In this document: positions 41,738-50,697 of the stretch, piece after piece | Layout of the letters: each line of letters opens with the position of its first letter | Numbering within the stretch: position 1 is the stretch's first letter | DNA from: Siphonobacter aquaeclarae | GTDB taxonomy: Bacteria > Bacteroidota > Bacteroidia > Cytophagales > Spirosomataceae | Assembly (NCBI RefSeq): GCF_900103285.1 | Contig: NZ_FNGS01000004.1 | Span: 650,097 to 714,096 of the forward strand | Length of the DNA: 64,000 nucleotides | Direction: 5' to 3' | Program-made: the position numbers and the translations under genes | Notes under the pieces: generated by a model | The model's input: only the letters and a program-made list of their open reading frames with translations | Told to the model about the DNA's origin: nothing | Databases searched by the model: none

Positions 41738-42312
41738 AGAAGCGGTTTTCAGTTTACGGTTTACTGTTTACAGTTTGGGGTTTAGAGTTGGGGCTGGCAG
41801 GTATGCCGGCCCTTTGCTTTGGCGCGCCCGGGTGCCTGCCGTGCGTGTGTAATCTGGATTGGCATGGGGGCAGTTCTTTTTTTGTGAGCAAGTATGGTCG
41901 CCTGCCGTGCGTAGCGGATGCTACGCACGGCAGGCGACTGGATACGTCGAAAGCAAGGGAGACTGGCAAGCATGCCGGTCCCTTTTTTATAAGAAATAAG
42001 GTTGACAGTACTTCTTTGCCGCAGGCAAGTATGGTCGCCCGCCGTGCGTAGCATCCGCTACGCACTTTTTAATTAGTAGGCTGCGCCTACTGTTTTGTTT
42101 TCTGACAACCAGTAGATAGCCTTTTCAATTCTTTAACTTGAATGACGGTAGGCGCAGCCTACCAACTAAAAAGTGCGTAGCAAATGCTACGCACGGCAGG
42201 CGACTGGATACGTCGAAAGCAACGGAGGCTGGCACACCTGCCAGCCCCCAACTCTAAACCCTAAACCCCAAACTGTAAACCGTAAACCGTAAACTGAAAA
42301 CCGCTTCTCTAC
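41734..42312. repeat. 579-bp nested palindromic element between convergent genes
   Basis: The outer arms (41734-41802 and 42236-42312) are near-complete inverted repeats of GGTTTTCAGTTTACGG-type sequence and contain the stop codons of both flanking genes. Inside: a 19-bp stem (41897-41915 with 41920-41938, loop GGAT); a second inverted pair of ~54-bp arms (about 42038-42091 and 42147-42200) each built of smaller hairpins (GTGCGTAGC/GCTACGCAC and GTAGGC/GCCTAC); and terminator-like GGCTGGCA...TGCC hairpins near 41791-41812, 41968-41988 and 42227-42246. A ~37-bp segment ending CTGGATACGTCGAAAGCAA occurs twice (41920-41956 and 42186-42222). ORFs read through it are by-products of the repeats. 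It could be a non-autonomous mobile or REP-like element. Confidence 0.85.
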
Positions 42313-44204
42313 CACCCCGGATTCTGCCCCAGCGTCGGCGTTCGCTCCAGTTCGGTTTGCATAATCGGGAAGAGGTAATGCCGGGGCGCGAGGAAGACGC
42401 GGCTTTCGACGAAGAAGCGCTTCATCTTGTACTTCTTCCCGTTGACGACGATTTTTCCGTCGGAATCCTCTACCGGACGCATGCCGTTGATCATGCGCTG
42501 CGCCTTCGGATAAGGCCAGTACTTCTGGGAGCGCTCGTCGTTGGTGCTTCCGGCGCTCTGCCAGGCAGCCTCTTTCGCTGTTTCGGTAGTGGCGCTTGGC
42601 TCGAGGTACAGGCGGCTGCTCCAGATCCGGTTGTTTTCGTAGAACAGTTCGACCCGGCGTTCGCGCTTGATGTATTCGTCCATCAGCTTTTTGTCGGACG
42701 CAGCGGCCGGCGGAATCGGCGCCATAAACGAGCGTTTCCGCACCTGATTGAGCAATCCGGCAATCTCGGCATTGGGGCCCGTAGTCTCGTTCACCGCTTC
42801 GCAATAAATAAAGATGAACTCAGGCAGACGCCATACCGGAGGACCGTTGATAGAGAAGCTCTTATCCCGGTTCCAGGATTCGCGGAGTAGTTTGCGGAGG
42901 AAATAGCCGGTAGTCGACGAGTTGGTTGCCCCTACTTTATCCGCGCCTTCCGCCGTGTTGATAACTTTTCCTTTGAAAGTAGCACCGTGGTAAATGACGT
43001 CGCGGTAGAAACGCGGGTCGCGGCGTACGGATTCATAGGGATTTTCGTCGTCATACCCATCGGCTTTTGCCCGGGAGCCATACACAGGATACCCGTAGCC
43101 GTCGGCGGCAATGTATTCATATTCATCGACCTGCTCCTGCACCGGCATTTGCCGGGAACTGCCTCCCCAGCTCGGCGGGTAGATATCCCCCTGCCAGTTG
43201 TTATCCTTATCCCGGGTGACAAAAAAGACGGCTTCTTTCTGGTAAGCGTCCATGCTGTAGTACAGGTCCCACAACCGGCCATATACTTTGGAATTGTTGT
43301 TGTTCACACCGGCATCGTCCTTAAAATCGGTTTCATCATGGCCGGTGTAGAGACTGTAGCGGAGGCCGCCGTCACCCCGAAAATCCAGCACCGCCTTTGC
43401 GGCGTCACGGGCTTTGACCCAGCGGGTCTGGTCAAACGCATACTCCGACTTAAACTGCCGGGTATCGTTGGGCAGGGCACCTCCGTTCCACAGCGGGGTA
43501 GCGGCCATCCAGCGCACCATGGCTTTCAGGCCGAGGCAGGCGCCTCTGTCGATCCGTCCGAAATCCGCGCCGCCCCAGTTGGCCGGTACCCGGGCATAGG
43601 CTGAGTCACAATCCGTCACAATTTTCTCGACCATCGAATGAAAGGATTCCTTCTTGAAATCCATCGGGTCGGTTGCCTTGACGGAATGCGTCAGGTATAC
43701 GCTTTCTCCATACATCCGGATCAGCAGGTAATGCAGGTAGGCCCGCATGAACATCGTTTCACCGATGCGCCGGCTCAGGTCGCCTTCCTGGAGGGGGTTG
43801 TCCGGGGTTTTGTACTTCCGGATGCCTTCCAGAATCACGTTCGACTCCCGGATTTTGCTGTACAAACTCCACCAATACTGCCCGCAGTCGCTCCGGTCGG
43901 GCATACCTGCCGGACTCCAGTCGCCGGCGTTGAATTTATTGGTCAGACTGCCTTCGGCATTCGACCCTTCCGCTTCGTCGGTTACCGGCGCCGACGAAAA
44001 GTGGTTGAAGAACACCAGCGGACGGTTGGCCCACTTGACATTGGCATAGAGGTCGGTAACCAGCTGGTTGGTTTTGTTATACCGGGTAAAAACCTGAGAC
44101 TCATCGAGTTGGTCATCGGGTTTCCGGTCAAGAAATTTATCGTTGCAGGCGCTGAGCAGGCAGGCCGTCAGCAGTATAAGCCCGTGGTATATGTTGAATT
44201 TCAT
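42309..44204 (-). CDS. RagB/SusD family outer-membrane lipoprotein (locus 3)
   Basis: 631 residues, lipoprotein signal MKFNIYHGLILLTACLLSAC (Cys20) then NDKFLDRKPDDQLDESQVF, the canonical SusD opening. TPR-like helices and a C-terminal RagB region with YWPYPKAQRMINGM and ending RTPTLGQNPGW complete it. It is the partner of the STN-type SusC 12 bp upstream. Its stop codon lies in the outer arm of the 579-bp palindromic element. Confidence 0.93.
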   Translation of the reverse strand: MKFNIYHGLILLTACLLSACNDKFLDRKPDDQLDESQVFTRYNKTNQLVTDLYANVKWANRPLVFFNHFSSAPVTDEAEGSNAEGSLTNKFNAGDWSPAGMPDRSDCGQYWWSLYSKIRESNVILEGIRKYKTPDNPLQEGDLSRRIGETMFMRAYLHYLLIRMYGESVYLTHSVKATDPMDFKKESFHSMVEKIVTDCDSAYARVPANWGGADFGRIDRGACLGLKAMVRWMAATPLWNGGALPNDTRQFKSEYAFDQTRWVKARDAAKAVLDFRGDGGLRYSLYTGHDETDFKDDAGVNNNNSKVYGRLWDLYYSMDAYQKEAVFFVTRDKDNNWQGDIYPPSWGGSSRQMPVQEQVDEYEYIAADGYGYPVYGSRAKADGYDDENPYESVRRDPRFYRDVIYHGATFKGKVINTAEGADKVGATNSSTTGYFLRKLLRESWNRDKSFSINGPPVWRLPEFIFIYCEAVNETTGPNAEIAGLLNQVRKRSFMAPIPPAAASDKKLMDEYIKRERRVELFYENNRIWSSRLYLEPSATTETAKEAAWQSAGSTNDERSQKYWPYPKAQRMINGMRPVEDSDGKIVVNGKKYKMKRFFVESRVFLAPRHYLFPIMQTELERTPTLGQNPGW

Positions 44205-44216
44205 CGGATACAGTCT

Positions 44217-47200
44217 TTAGAATGTGATGTCTATGCCGAAGTTGTATACCTTCTGAATCGGGTACCAATCGCCCGAGCCTTCCTTGGTTTCCGGATCGAT
44301 ATCGACGCTTTTGAGTTTGTCCCACGTGAGCAGGTTCATCCCCTGGGCATAGAGGCGGACCGACTGGAGTCCCGAAAACCGGAGCATCCGTTTCGGAATG
44401 TTGTACCCGAGCTCGATGGTTTTCAGGCGCAGGTAGCTGGCATCATAGAGAAAGAGGCTGCTGTTGACGTTTTTGTTGTTGGTATGCTCGCCATAATGAA
44501 GGGCGGGATACTTGGCCGTCGCCGCGGTTGCAGGCGTCCAGCGATCGAGGTGCATGGGCTTGACCTTGCCATACTTATCCTGCGAAAACAGCGGAAAATC
44601 CCACACGGCAGCTCCTGTCAGCTGCACGCTCGTCATCGTCGCTCCCTGAAGTAACATACTGAAATCGAACCCTTTGAAGCGCATACCTACCGGAATACCG
44701 AACATCAGCTGCGGATTGCGGGGATTACCGAGGTTTTTCCGGTCTCCGAGATCCGTGATTACGCCGTCTCCGTTCAGGTCCTTGTACACCACATCACCGG
44801 GCCCCAGACGTCCCCAGGGCTGAAAACCGGCGCCATTGTTCCGGGCATTCAGTTCGCTGGCTTCCTGCTGATCGCGGACGAAGTGGTCGACAACATAATC
44901 AAAGTGCTCATTGATCCGCTTGCCGGTTTGTCCGCGCCACGCCGCCTTGTACGGAATTTCATTCATGAAGATGATTTTGTTCCGGGCGAAGGTCAGGTTC
45001 GGGCGGATGTAGTAGGAAAAGCTGTTTCCGACGTTTCCGGACCAGCCTACTTCAAAGTCGATTCCCCGGTTATCCACAATACCCGAGTTGAGGTAAGGGG
45101 CATTTTTTCCGACGATGGTCGGGAAGCCGAGCTTGTCGCCGCCTCCCATATCTGTAATAATATCAAACCGGTGTTCGTGGAAAACATCTACAGAGATCGT
45201 CAGGTGTTTCAACAGCGTCGCGTCGATCCCGATGTTGGCTTTCCGGGCTTTTTCCCAGGTCAGGTTGATGTTGGCGAGGTCGCCTTCTTTCAGGCCTCCG
45301 CCGGCGCCAGATCCGAAATTGTCCGTCCCGAAGCTGTAGTCATCCCCGCCACCGAAGTACTGGAGGTAGATAAAGCGTTTGTCGTTGGGAATTTTGTCGC
45401 TTCCAACCAATCCGTATGACCCCCTGATTTTCAGGTTATCCAGCCACGACGCAGTACCCGACAGAAAGTTTTCCCGCGATAGTACCCATCCCGCCGACAC
45501 CGCCGGAAAGAAGCCGTAGCGCTTGCCCTTGGCGAAGTTCTCCGACCCGTTATAGGCAGCATTGATTTCGAAGAGGTAGCGGTCGTCGTACGCATACGTC
45601 ATCCGGCTCGTTACGCCCTGATAGGAAAAAGGTACCTGGTTGTTAATAATACGTTTCGACCGGTTGGCGAGGATCATCCCCGTAACGTCGTGGCGGCCGA
45701 ATTTGCGCATGTAATCAAGCTTCACCTGGAAGTACGACCGCCCGTCGGCATTGTTCCGGGACGAGCTATTTCCGATCGGCTGATCCGTATCGTACTTGTT
45801 TCCGCGCTTGTACTTGCCCTGGTAATGGCCGGGAGTGCGGTACACGTCGCTGCCGTCTTCGGGCACGACGGTCGCATAGCCGGGGTATTCCCGGTAGCCT
45901 TCCGAATAGGTCCCTACGTTCCGGTTGACCCAGATACCGTCGGAAGCGTCATACGAAAACAGCCCTTCGATCTTCAACCCGCGGGTGACGAAATCGAGGT
46001 GGTGCCCCAGCGCAAACGATCCGTTGAGATAGGTATTCTTTTCGTTGAGGAAACCCGTCCGGCTCAGCTCACCGAGGATATTGAAGCGGTAAATCTGATC
46101 CCCGTACAACATACCCAGGGGGTTATTGGCTTCGAATACCTGGTTGGCGGGGTTGTTGTTCGATTCAACAATGATCGGCAGGTACGAAGGCTGGGTATTC
46201 GCCATCTCGACGATGCGGTTGGCCGTCGTTCCCGGCGCGTTCCGGTCCGTAATCCGGGCGCCGATATCCAGGCGCGCGTAGAAATCCTTCGTAATATCAA
46301 TGTCGATATTCGAACGGAAGTTGTAACGTTTGAATACTGCCTGGGTATTGTACGCCGCCAGGTTGGTATGCCGGTAGTTTCCGTCCTGCTGGAAGAAATT
46401 GGCCAGTACAAAGTAGCGGGCGCGGGTCGAACCACCGTTGATGGAAAGGCTGTAATCCTTCTGCACGCCGGGTTTGAAGGCATAATCGAAGTAGTTCCAG
46501 TTGTAGCCCAGGCCGTCGGAGTTATCGCCTTTCGCTTTCCGGAAGGATTCGATGGCCTGTTCCGAAAACAGGTTCAGGTTAGCCGGATCGACGCCCGGGC
46601 TGTCGTTTTTCCGGGCTTCGTTGTACAGCATCGCATAGTCTCCCGAGCCAAGGTAGGTCGGAAACTTGACCGGCTGATTCACCCCGATCGACGCTTTAAA
46701 GTTCACCGTCGCCTTGTCCTGGATTTTGCCCCGGCGCGTGGTAATGAGAATAACGCCGTTGGCCCCGCGAACGCCGTACGGAGCAGTGGCAGAGGCATCT
46801 TTCAGGATGGAAAACGTCTCGATTTCGGACGGAGCCAGGTAGTCCATGCTCCGTTCCAGCCCGTCGATGATGACGATGGGCGACGTATTTCCGTACGTAC
46901 CCATTCCCCGGATGAGAATGTCGCTCCGGTCTACCCCGGGCTCGCCGCCGCTGAACTGGTTGGCCATCAACCCCGGAAGGCGGCCGGCCAGCGCGTTGGT
47001 CAGGTTGGCGGTCGGGCTTTGTTTGAGGTCTTCGGTGGTAATGGTGGCGAGAGATCCGGTGACTGTGGCTTTCCGCTGGGTACCGAACCCGACAACAACG
47101 ACTTCATTCAACCCGGCCATTTCCTCGTCCAGGTCGATGATGTAGGATGATCGGGCGTCCACCGCAACTTCTTTCGGAATGTAGCCGATGTGCGAAAAAA

Positions 47201-47795
47201 TCAGCGTTTCGCCGGTATTTGCATTGATCGAAAAGCGTCCCTGGGCATTCGTGACGACGCCCCGGTCGGTACCTTTCACCTTCACCGTCGCGCCGGGTAA
47301 TACGCCGCTTCCTTTGGCATCCTGCACCAGACCGGTAATCTCGCGGGCCGTTGGGGTAATCCGCACGCCGGGCCAGAAATAAAGCACCGCCGGCGGTATC
47401 ATGGTGGTAAGCGTCTTCTTTTCTTCGTTCCGGTAAATCGCAATTTGCCGGCCGATGATCTGGTAAGAATACTCCGTCCCGCGGAAGGCGCGGTGAAGAA
47501 TCGTCGGAATAGTTTCGTTTTTCAGGGTAAGGGTGAGATGCTTTTTTTCTCCGGAGAACAGGTTGTCTTTGTAGAAGACGTGGTAGTCAGACCGTTCCTC
47601 TATCTGCCTGAGCAGGGTACTGAAGGTTTCGTCCTTGATCTGTACATCCATCCGGTTCTTTTGAGAATATCCTTCTGCATGGACGATCATCAACCCCAGC
47701 CAGCTCAGGAATACCGTCAGCTTCATAATTCTCAATAGTTTCTTCGGGTAAGCCCCCCGGAAAGGGACATACCGGGTCATGTCAAATTTTTTCAT
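44217..47795 (-). CDS. SusC/RagA TonB-linked transporter with STN domain (locus 3)
   Basis: 1192 residues, longer than the other three SusCs because of an extra N-terminal secretin/TonB short domain (STN, about 48-122; VQIKDETFSTLLRQIEERSD). Next come a carboxypeptidase-D-like domain (GLVQDAKGSGVLPGATVKVK), a plug with SPIVIIDGLERS and PYGVRGANGVILITTRRGK, and a barrel ending NFGIDITF. An STN domain marks transducers that signal substrate occupancy to a FecR-type anti-sigma factor; the FecR gene lies directly upstream on the same strand. Confidence 0.95.
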   Translation of the reverse strand: MKKFDMTRYVPFRGAYPKKLLRIMKLTVFLSWLGLMIVHAEGYSQKNRMDVQIKDETFSTLLRQIEERSDYHVFYKDNLFSGEKKHLTLTLKNETIPTILHRAFRGTEYSYQIIGRQIAIYRNEEKKTLTTMIPPAVLYFWPGVRITPTAREITGLVQDAKGSGVLPGATVKVKGTDRGVVTNAQGRFSINANTGETLIFSHIGYIPKEVAVDARSSYIIDLDEEMAGLNEVVVVGFGTQRKATVTGSLATITTEDLKQSPTANLTNALAGRLPGLMANQFSGGEPGVDRSDILIRGMGTYGNTSPIVIIDGLERSMDYLAPSEIETFSILKDASATAPYGVRGANGVILITTRRGKIQDKATVNFKASIGVNQPVKFPTYLGSGDYAMLYNEARKNDSPGVDPANLNLFSEQAIESFRKAKGDNSDGLGYNWNYFDYAFKPGVQKDYSLSINGGSTRARYFVLANFFQQDGNYRHTNLAAYNTQAVFKRYNFRSNIDIDITKDFYARLDIGARITDRNAPGTTANRIVEMANTQPSYLPIIVESNNNPANQVFEANNPLGMLYGDQIYRFNILGELSRTGFLNEKNTYLNGSFALGHHLDFVTRGLKIEGLFSYDASDGIWVNRNVGTYSEGYREYPGYATVVPEDGSDVYRTPGHYQGKYKRGNKYDTDQPIGNSSSRNNADGRSYFQVKLDYMRKFGRHDVTGMILANRSKRIINNQVPFSYQGVTSRMTYAYDDRYLFEINAAYNGSENFAKGKRYGFFPAVSAGWVLSRENFLSGTASWLDNLKIRGSYGLVGSDKIPNDKRFIYLQYFGGGDDYSFGTDNFGSGAGGGLKEGDLANINLTWEKARKANIGIDATLLKHLTISVDVFHEHRFDIITDMGGGDKLGFPTIVGKNAPYLNSGIVDNRGIDFEVGWSGNVGNSFSYYIRPNLTFARNKIIFMNEIPYKAAWRGQTGKRINEHFDYVVDHFVRDQQEASELNARNNGAGFQPWGRLGPGDVVYKDLNGDGVITDLGDRKNLGNPRNPQLMFGIPVGMRFKGFDFSMLLQGATMTSVQLTGAAVWDFPLFSQDKYGKVKPMHLDRWTPATAATAKYPALHYGEHTNNKNVNSSLFLYDASYLRLKTIELGYNIPKRMLRFSGLQSVRLYAQGMNLLTWDKLKSVDIDPETKEGSGDWYPIQKVYNFGIDITF

Positions 47796-47831
47796 AAATT
47801 TGATTTCCTTGTGTTGAATGATTTGTGGATA

Positions 47832-47890
47832 GCACCTGCCGACCCGCAGGTGCGGTTAGTAAACGGAAGACGTTGGCGCGTCTTCCGTTT
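47832..47890. terminator. Two hairpins between fecR-like gene and SusC locus 3
   Basis: AAACGGAAGACG (47861-47872) pairs perfectly with CGTCTTCCGTTT (47879-47890), and GCACCTGC (47832-47839) with GCAGGTGC (47846-47853). On the minus strand the first follows the FecR stop by 5 bp but is trailed by only a short T-run, so it may be a partial terminator or attenuator before SusC. Confidence 0.65.
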
Positions 47891-47895
47891 TTTGT

Positions 47896-49068
47896 TTAGC
47901 GGTCAAGTTTTTCGAATACGACCCTCCTTCCTTTAAGGTGATAGACAAGTCCGGTAGTAGAACATAGGGCAGAAAAAACGTGGGTTGGATCGTCCTGTAA
48001 GTCGAGTTTCCCGGTGAAACGCTCCTGCGCGATCTCTTCGTCCGGCAGGATCAGTTCCATTTTGTAATAGCGGGACAATTTCTTGACAATCTCCCGGAGA
48101 GGGGCCTTTCGCACAGCGAGGAAGCCCTCTCTCCAGGAAACGTACTCGACTACATCTATTTTCGAGAGTTGGATAGACGATTGATGGTATTGGGCCTTCA
48201 TCCCGGGTACGAGCTGCACCTTGCGGGAGCTCCCTTCCGGAGCCAGTTCGATGCTTCCCTTCGTCAATACAGCATAGCTTTCCTGATCGTCGCTGTAGGA
48301 GGAAATATCAAATTCTGTCCCCAATACCCTGGTTTTCAGGTCTCGGGTATGGACCCAAAAGGGGTGGTCGGCATCGTGGGATACCGAGAAATAGGCTTCA
48401 CCTTCGAGGAATACCTCCCGGGAGTCGCCCGTGAAACGCGCCGGGTATACCAGCCGCGAGCCGGAGTTCAGCCAGATACGCGTGCTGTCAGACAGCGTGA
48501 GCGTCGCCCGCTTGCCATACGGTACCACAAGCGTATTGAAAGCTTCCGTTTCCTCCCGGATCACCGAAAGCGAATCAATCCGGATGCCTTCCCTGCCATA
48601 GTATACGTCACTGTTCTTCTTTTCCAGGAGGACCGTCTTCCGGCTGTTCAGGATCAGCTGCGTAGCATCCCCCGCGGGTTGCGCCAACCGGGCGATCTCT
48701 TCCATTTTTTTCCGGGTGCCGTCGCCCCTGAAATAGAAATACGCCGCCCCCACCGGCAGCGCCAGCAGGGCCATTACCGCAGCTATCCTGCGCCAGCCAA
48801 GGCGGCGAACGGGTTTCTCTTCCGTTTCCGCCAGAATCCGCTGCCCGAGCAGTTCTTTTTCTTCCGGGGATAGCGAAGCTTCCGTCAGCGAGCGAAACAG
48901 GCGCTGCAGGTTTTCGGCTGTTTTATGTTCTTCCGGTTCGTCCGGGGATAGCTCTTCGGTAGTCACAGTATGGCTTTTTTTCCAAAGAGAGACGACCTTG
49001 CCGCATATAGACTTTTCCTGAGAAATATTTTCAAAAAAAGAAGACCTACCCCATCCGATGGTATGCAT
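47896..49068 (-). CDS. FecR family anti-sigma factor
   Basis: 390 residues from ATG 49068; the first ~34 residues are unusual and a GTG at 48966 is an alternative start. A cytoplasmic N-terminal region, one membrane helix (about 94-111; IAAVMALLALPVGAAYFYF), a periplasmic FecR domain (VVPYGKRATLTLSDSTRIWL, about 178-197) and a C-terminal DUF4974 domain (REIVKKLSRYYKMELILPDE) are in the standard order. It would hold the ECF sigma factor until SusC3's STN domain signals. The sigma gene is divergent across 233 bp rather than immediately upstream on the same strand. Confidence 0.93.
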   Translation of the reverse strand: MHTIGWGRSSFFENISQEKSICGKVVSLWKKSHTVTTEELSPDEPEEHKTAENLQRLFRSLTEASLSPEEKELLGQRILAETEEKPVRRLGWRRIAAVMALLALPVGAAYFYFRGDGTRKKMEEIARLAQPAGDATQLILNSRKTVLLEKKNSDVYYGREGIRIDSLSVIREETEAFNTLVVPYGKRATLTLSDSTRIWLNSGSRLVYPARFTGDSREVFLEGEAYFSVSHDADHPFWVHTRDLKTRVLGTEFDISSYSDDQESYAVLTKGSIELAPEGSSRKVQLVPGMKAQYHQSSIQLSKIDVVEYVSWREGFLAVRKAPLREIVKKLSRYYKMELILPDEEIAQERFTGKLDLQDDPTHVFSALCSTTGLVYHLKGRRVVFEKLDR

Positions 49069-49301
49069 GTACTAATTACTATTCCTTCCAAAATACACCT
49101 AACCAACTATCAATCAGACAATTAAGAAGACACCCATAGCCTTCCTCCGGCCGGCGCACCCGCACGCTGAAGGATAATTACCGGGAGACAACTATATTCG
49201 TCGCCTGACTAACCCCTTCGGGCCTGTTCATCCGGGATGCTCAGCCTTTCCGGAAATAACCGGAGCCCGGCAACGTAACCGGAAAACCTAAACTGCTTCT
49301 T
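49069..49301. promoter_or_regulatory. Divergent promoter region between FecR and ECF sigma genes
   Basis: 233 bp separating the anti-sigma and sigma genes. It should contain promoters for both directions, possibly one used by the ECF sigma itself. No TAnnTTTG element is convincing by eye. Confidence 0.45.
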
Positions 49302-49892
49302 ATGGACGTACAGGCAGAAACTGAGCTGTGGACGGAATTTCTTTCCGGAAACCGGACGGCATTCAGTCAGCTGTATGACCGGTATGCCGACGTCCTCTTT
49401 TCCTTTGGTCTCCGGTACTCGTCCGACCGGGATTTGGTCAAAGACTGTATTCACGACCTGTTTATCGACCTCCACCATTACCGGGCCGGTCTGGCGCGGG
49501 AGGTTAACATCCGTTTTTACCTGCTCAAATCCCTGCGCCGGAAACTCGAACAGGCCCACCGGAAGTCGGCGCTGTTCCGCCATGAAACCTGGGAAAATGA
49601 ATCAGTACTGGCGATTTCCCCGTTTTCGTTCAGCATAGAGGACGAAATCATCACCGACGAAAGCCAGAAGGAACTGCTGCAATTGCTGGCCGAGGAAGTC
49701 AACCGCCTGCCCGAGCGCCAGCGGGAAATCCTGTACCTCCGTTTCCGGCACGACTTCGATTACGAACAGATCGCGTCCCTCATGCAGATATCTGTTCCGA
49801 CCTGCCGGACCTTTATCTACCGGGCACTCAAGCAACTCCGCGGAAAGCTGGAGCTGCTGACCCTTCTTTTCCTGCTCTTTCTTGTTGAGTAA
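49302..49892 (+). CDS. ECF-type RNA polymerase sigma factor (FecI-like)
   Basis: 196 residues. Region 2 (FSQLYDRYADVLFSFGLRYS, DLVKDCIHDLFIDLHHYR) and region 4 (RLPERQREILYLRFRHDFDY, EQIASLMQISVPTCRTFIYR) are clear. After region 4 the protein ends in an apolar tail (LELLTLLFLLFLVE), common in Bacteroidota SusCD-linked sigma factors. It probably directs transcription of the divergent FecR-SusC-SusD genes. Confidence 0.93.
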   Translation: MDVQAETELWTEFLSGNRTAFSQLYDRYADVLFSFGLRYSSDRDLVKDCIHDLFIDLHHYRAGLAREVNIRFYLLKSLRRKLEQAHRKSALFRHETWENESVLAISPFSFSIEDEIITDESQKELLQLLAEEVNRLPERQREILYLRFRHDFDYEQIASLMQISVPTCRTFIYRALKQLRGKLELLTLLFLLFLVE

Positions 49893-49951
49893 CCAAGCCG
49901 CAGAGGCCATTTTTTCGTTGATATACGGTGAGTAACGCTATGCTGTTCGCC

Positions 49952-50434
49952 ATGTTGAAACGATTGTTCATTCTTCTGCTGATGGGGGCGCTCCCTCATC
50001 TTGTTCATGCCCAGGCCGACTACAAAACGGCCATCGGTGTCCGCCTCGGAGCTTCCAACGGCTTGTCTGTCAAAGGATTTTTATCCAATAAAAACGCGCT
50101 GGAAGGGATTCTGACCACGCGCTGGCGGGGCATCGGCCTTACCGGCCTGTATGAGGTCCACGGAAATGCCTTTCAAACCCGGTCCTTTAACTGGTATGTT
50201 GGGGGCGGTGCACACATCTATACCTGGCGGGAAGGGAAAGTACCCCCGCCGTGGTGGGACGGCCGCGATCGGCGGACCATCGCCGGGCTCGACGGAATCC
50301 TCGGTCTGGAATACACCATTCCTTCCGCTCCGCTTAATTTTTCAATCGATTGGAAACCGGCCATTAACATCGTCAACTACGAAGGTTTCTGGGGAGATGA
50401 GTTCGCTTTTTCGATTCGTTTCGCGATTAAATGA
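49952..50434 (+). CDS. Small outer-membrane beta-barrel-like protein
   Basis: 160 residues from ATG 49952 (MLKRLFILLLMGALPHLVHA), giving a clean signal peptide; GTG 49928 and ATG 49940 are in-frame alternatives. Alternating polar and aromatic strands (TAIGVRLGASNGLSVKGFL, FNWYVGGGAHIYTW) and a C-terminus of FAFSIRFAIK suggest an eight-stranded barrel. Function unknown. It follows the ECF sigma gene by 59 bp on the same strand. Confidence 0.75.
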   Translation: MLKRLFILLLMGALPHLVHAQADYKTAIGVRLGASNGLSVKGFLSNKNALEGILTTRWRGIGLTGLYEVHGNAFQTRSFNWYVGGGAHIYTWREGKVPPPWWDGRDRRTIAGLDGILGLEYTIPSAPLNFSIDWKPAINIVNYEGFWGDEFAFSIRFAIK

Positions 50435-50474
50435 GAGTATTTTGATCGAAAAGTGATATTCCCCGTCGTTTTTG

Positions 50475-50507
50475 TTTGATTTCTTCGGGAATATCTTTCT
50501 ACTTTTG
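50475..50507 (+). promoter_or_regulatory. Promoter of the MATE leader transcript
   Basis: A TTTG at 50475-50478 (-33-like) and TACTTTTG at 50500-50507 (-7, TAnnTTTG) are separated by 21 nt, close to the Bacteroidota primary-sigma layout. The leader ATG lies 20 nt downstream. Confidence 0.6.
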
Positions 50508-50527
50508 TCACAACATCGGATCATTCC

Positions 50528-50620
50528 ATGAAAATGCCCGTCTTCAATATCGACTTTACCGCTGTTCCGGTTCTCGCCGGGAACACGAGTCGGGCATGGA
50601 TGCATCATCCTCTCTTGTAA
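50528..50620 (+). CDS. 30-residue leader peptide of a predicted attenuator before the MATE gene
   Basis: ATG 50528 to TAA 50618-50620 encodes a 30-residue peptide beginning MKMPVFNIDF and ending MHHPLL. It lies between a clear promoter and an intrinsic terminator, with the transporter gene after the terminator. Its coding RNA contains segment 1 (ATGCCCG, 50534-50540) and segment 2 (AGTCGGGCAT, 50588-50597), which pair with each other; segment 2 can instead pair with the terminator's 5' arm. This is the organisation of a translation-controlled transcription attenuator. Function is inferred. Confidence 0.65.
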   Translation: MKMPVFNIDFTAVPVLAGNTSRAWMHHPLL

Positions 50621-50641
50621 GAACTTACCTGTTCATACCTG

Positions 50642-50670
50642 AGCCCGGCTTCTCCAAGCCGGGCTTTTTT
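50642..50670 (+). terminator. Attenuator terminator upstream of the MATE gene
   Basis: AGCCCGGCTT (50642-50651) pairs perfectly with AAGCCGGGCT (50656-50665), loop CTCC, then a T-run to 50670. It lies 28 bp before the MATE start and 21 bp after the leader peptide stop, so it can act only on the leader/MATE transcript. Its 5' arm (50643-50650) is complementary over 8 bp, one G-U pair included, to 50588-50595 in the leader ORF. Confidence 0.85.
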
Positions 50671-50697
50671 ATTTTCTGTCCATACATACTTATACCC

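Noticed and set aside
41716..42065. Open frames of 90-111 codons on both strands
   Set aside because: They arise from the repeated, palindromic sequence of the 579-bp element, overlap on opposite strands and show no protein-like composition.
50476..50697. N-terminal extension of the MATE protein in frame from 50476
   Set aside because: It would be translated through the promoter and terminator and has no transporter-like sequence; the start at 50698 matches the family.
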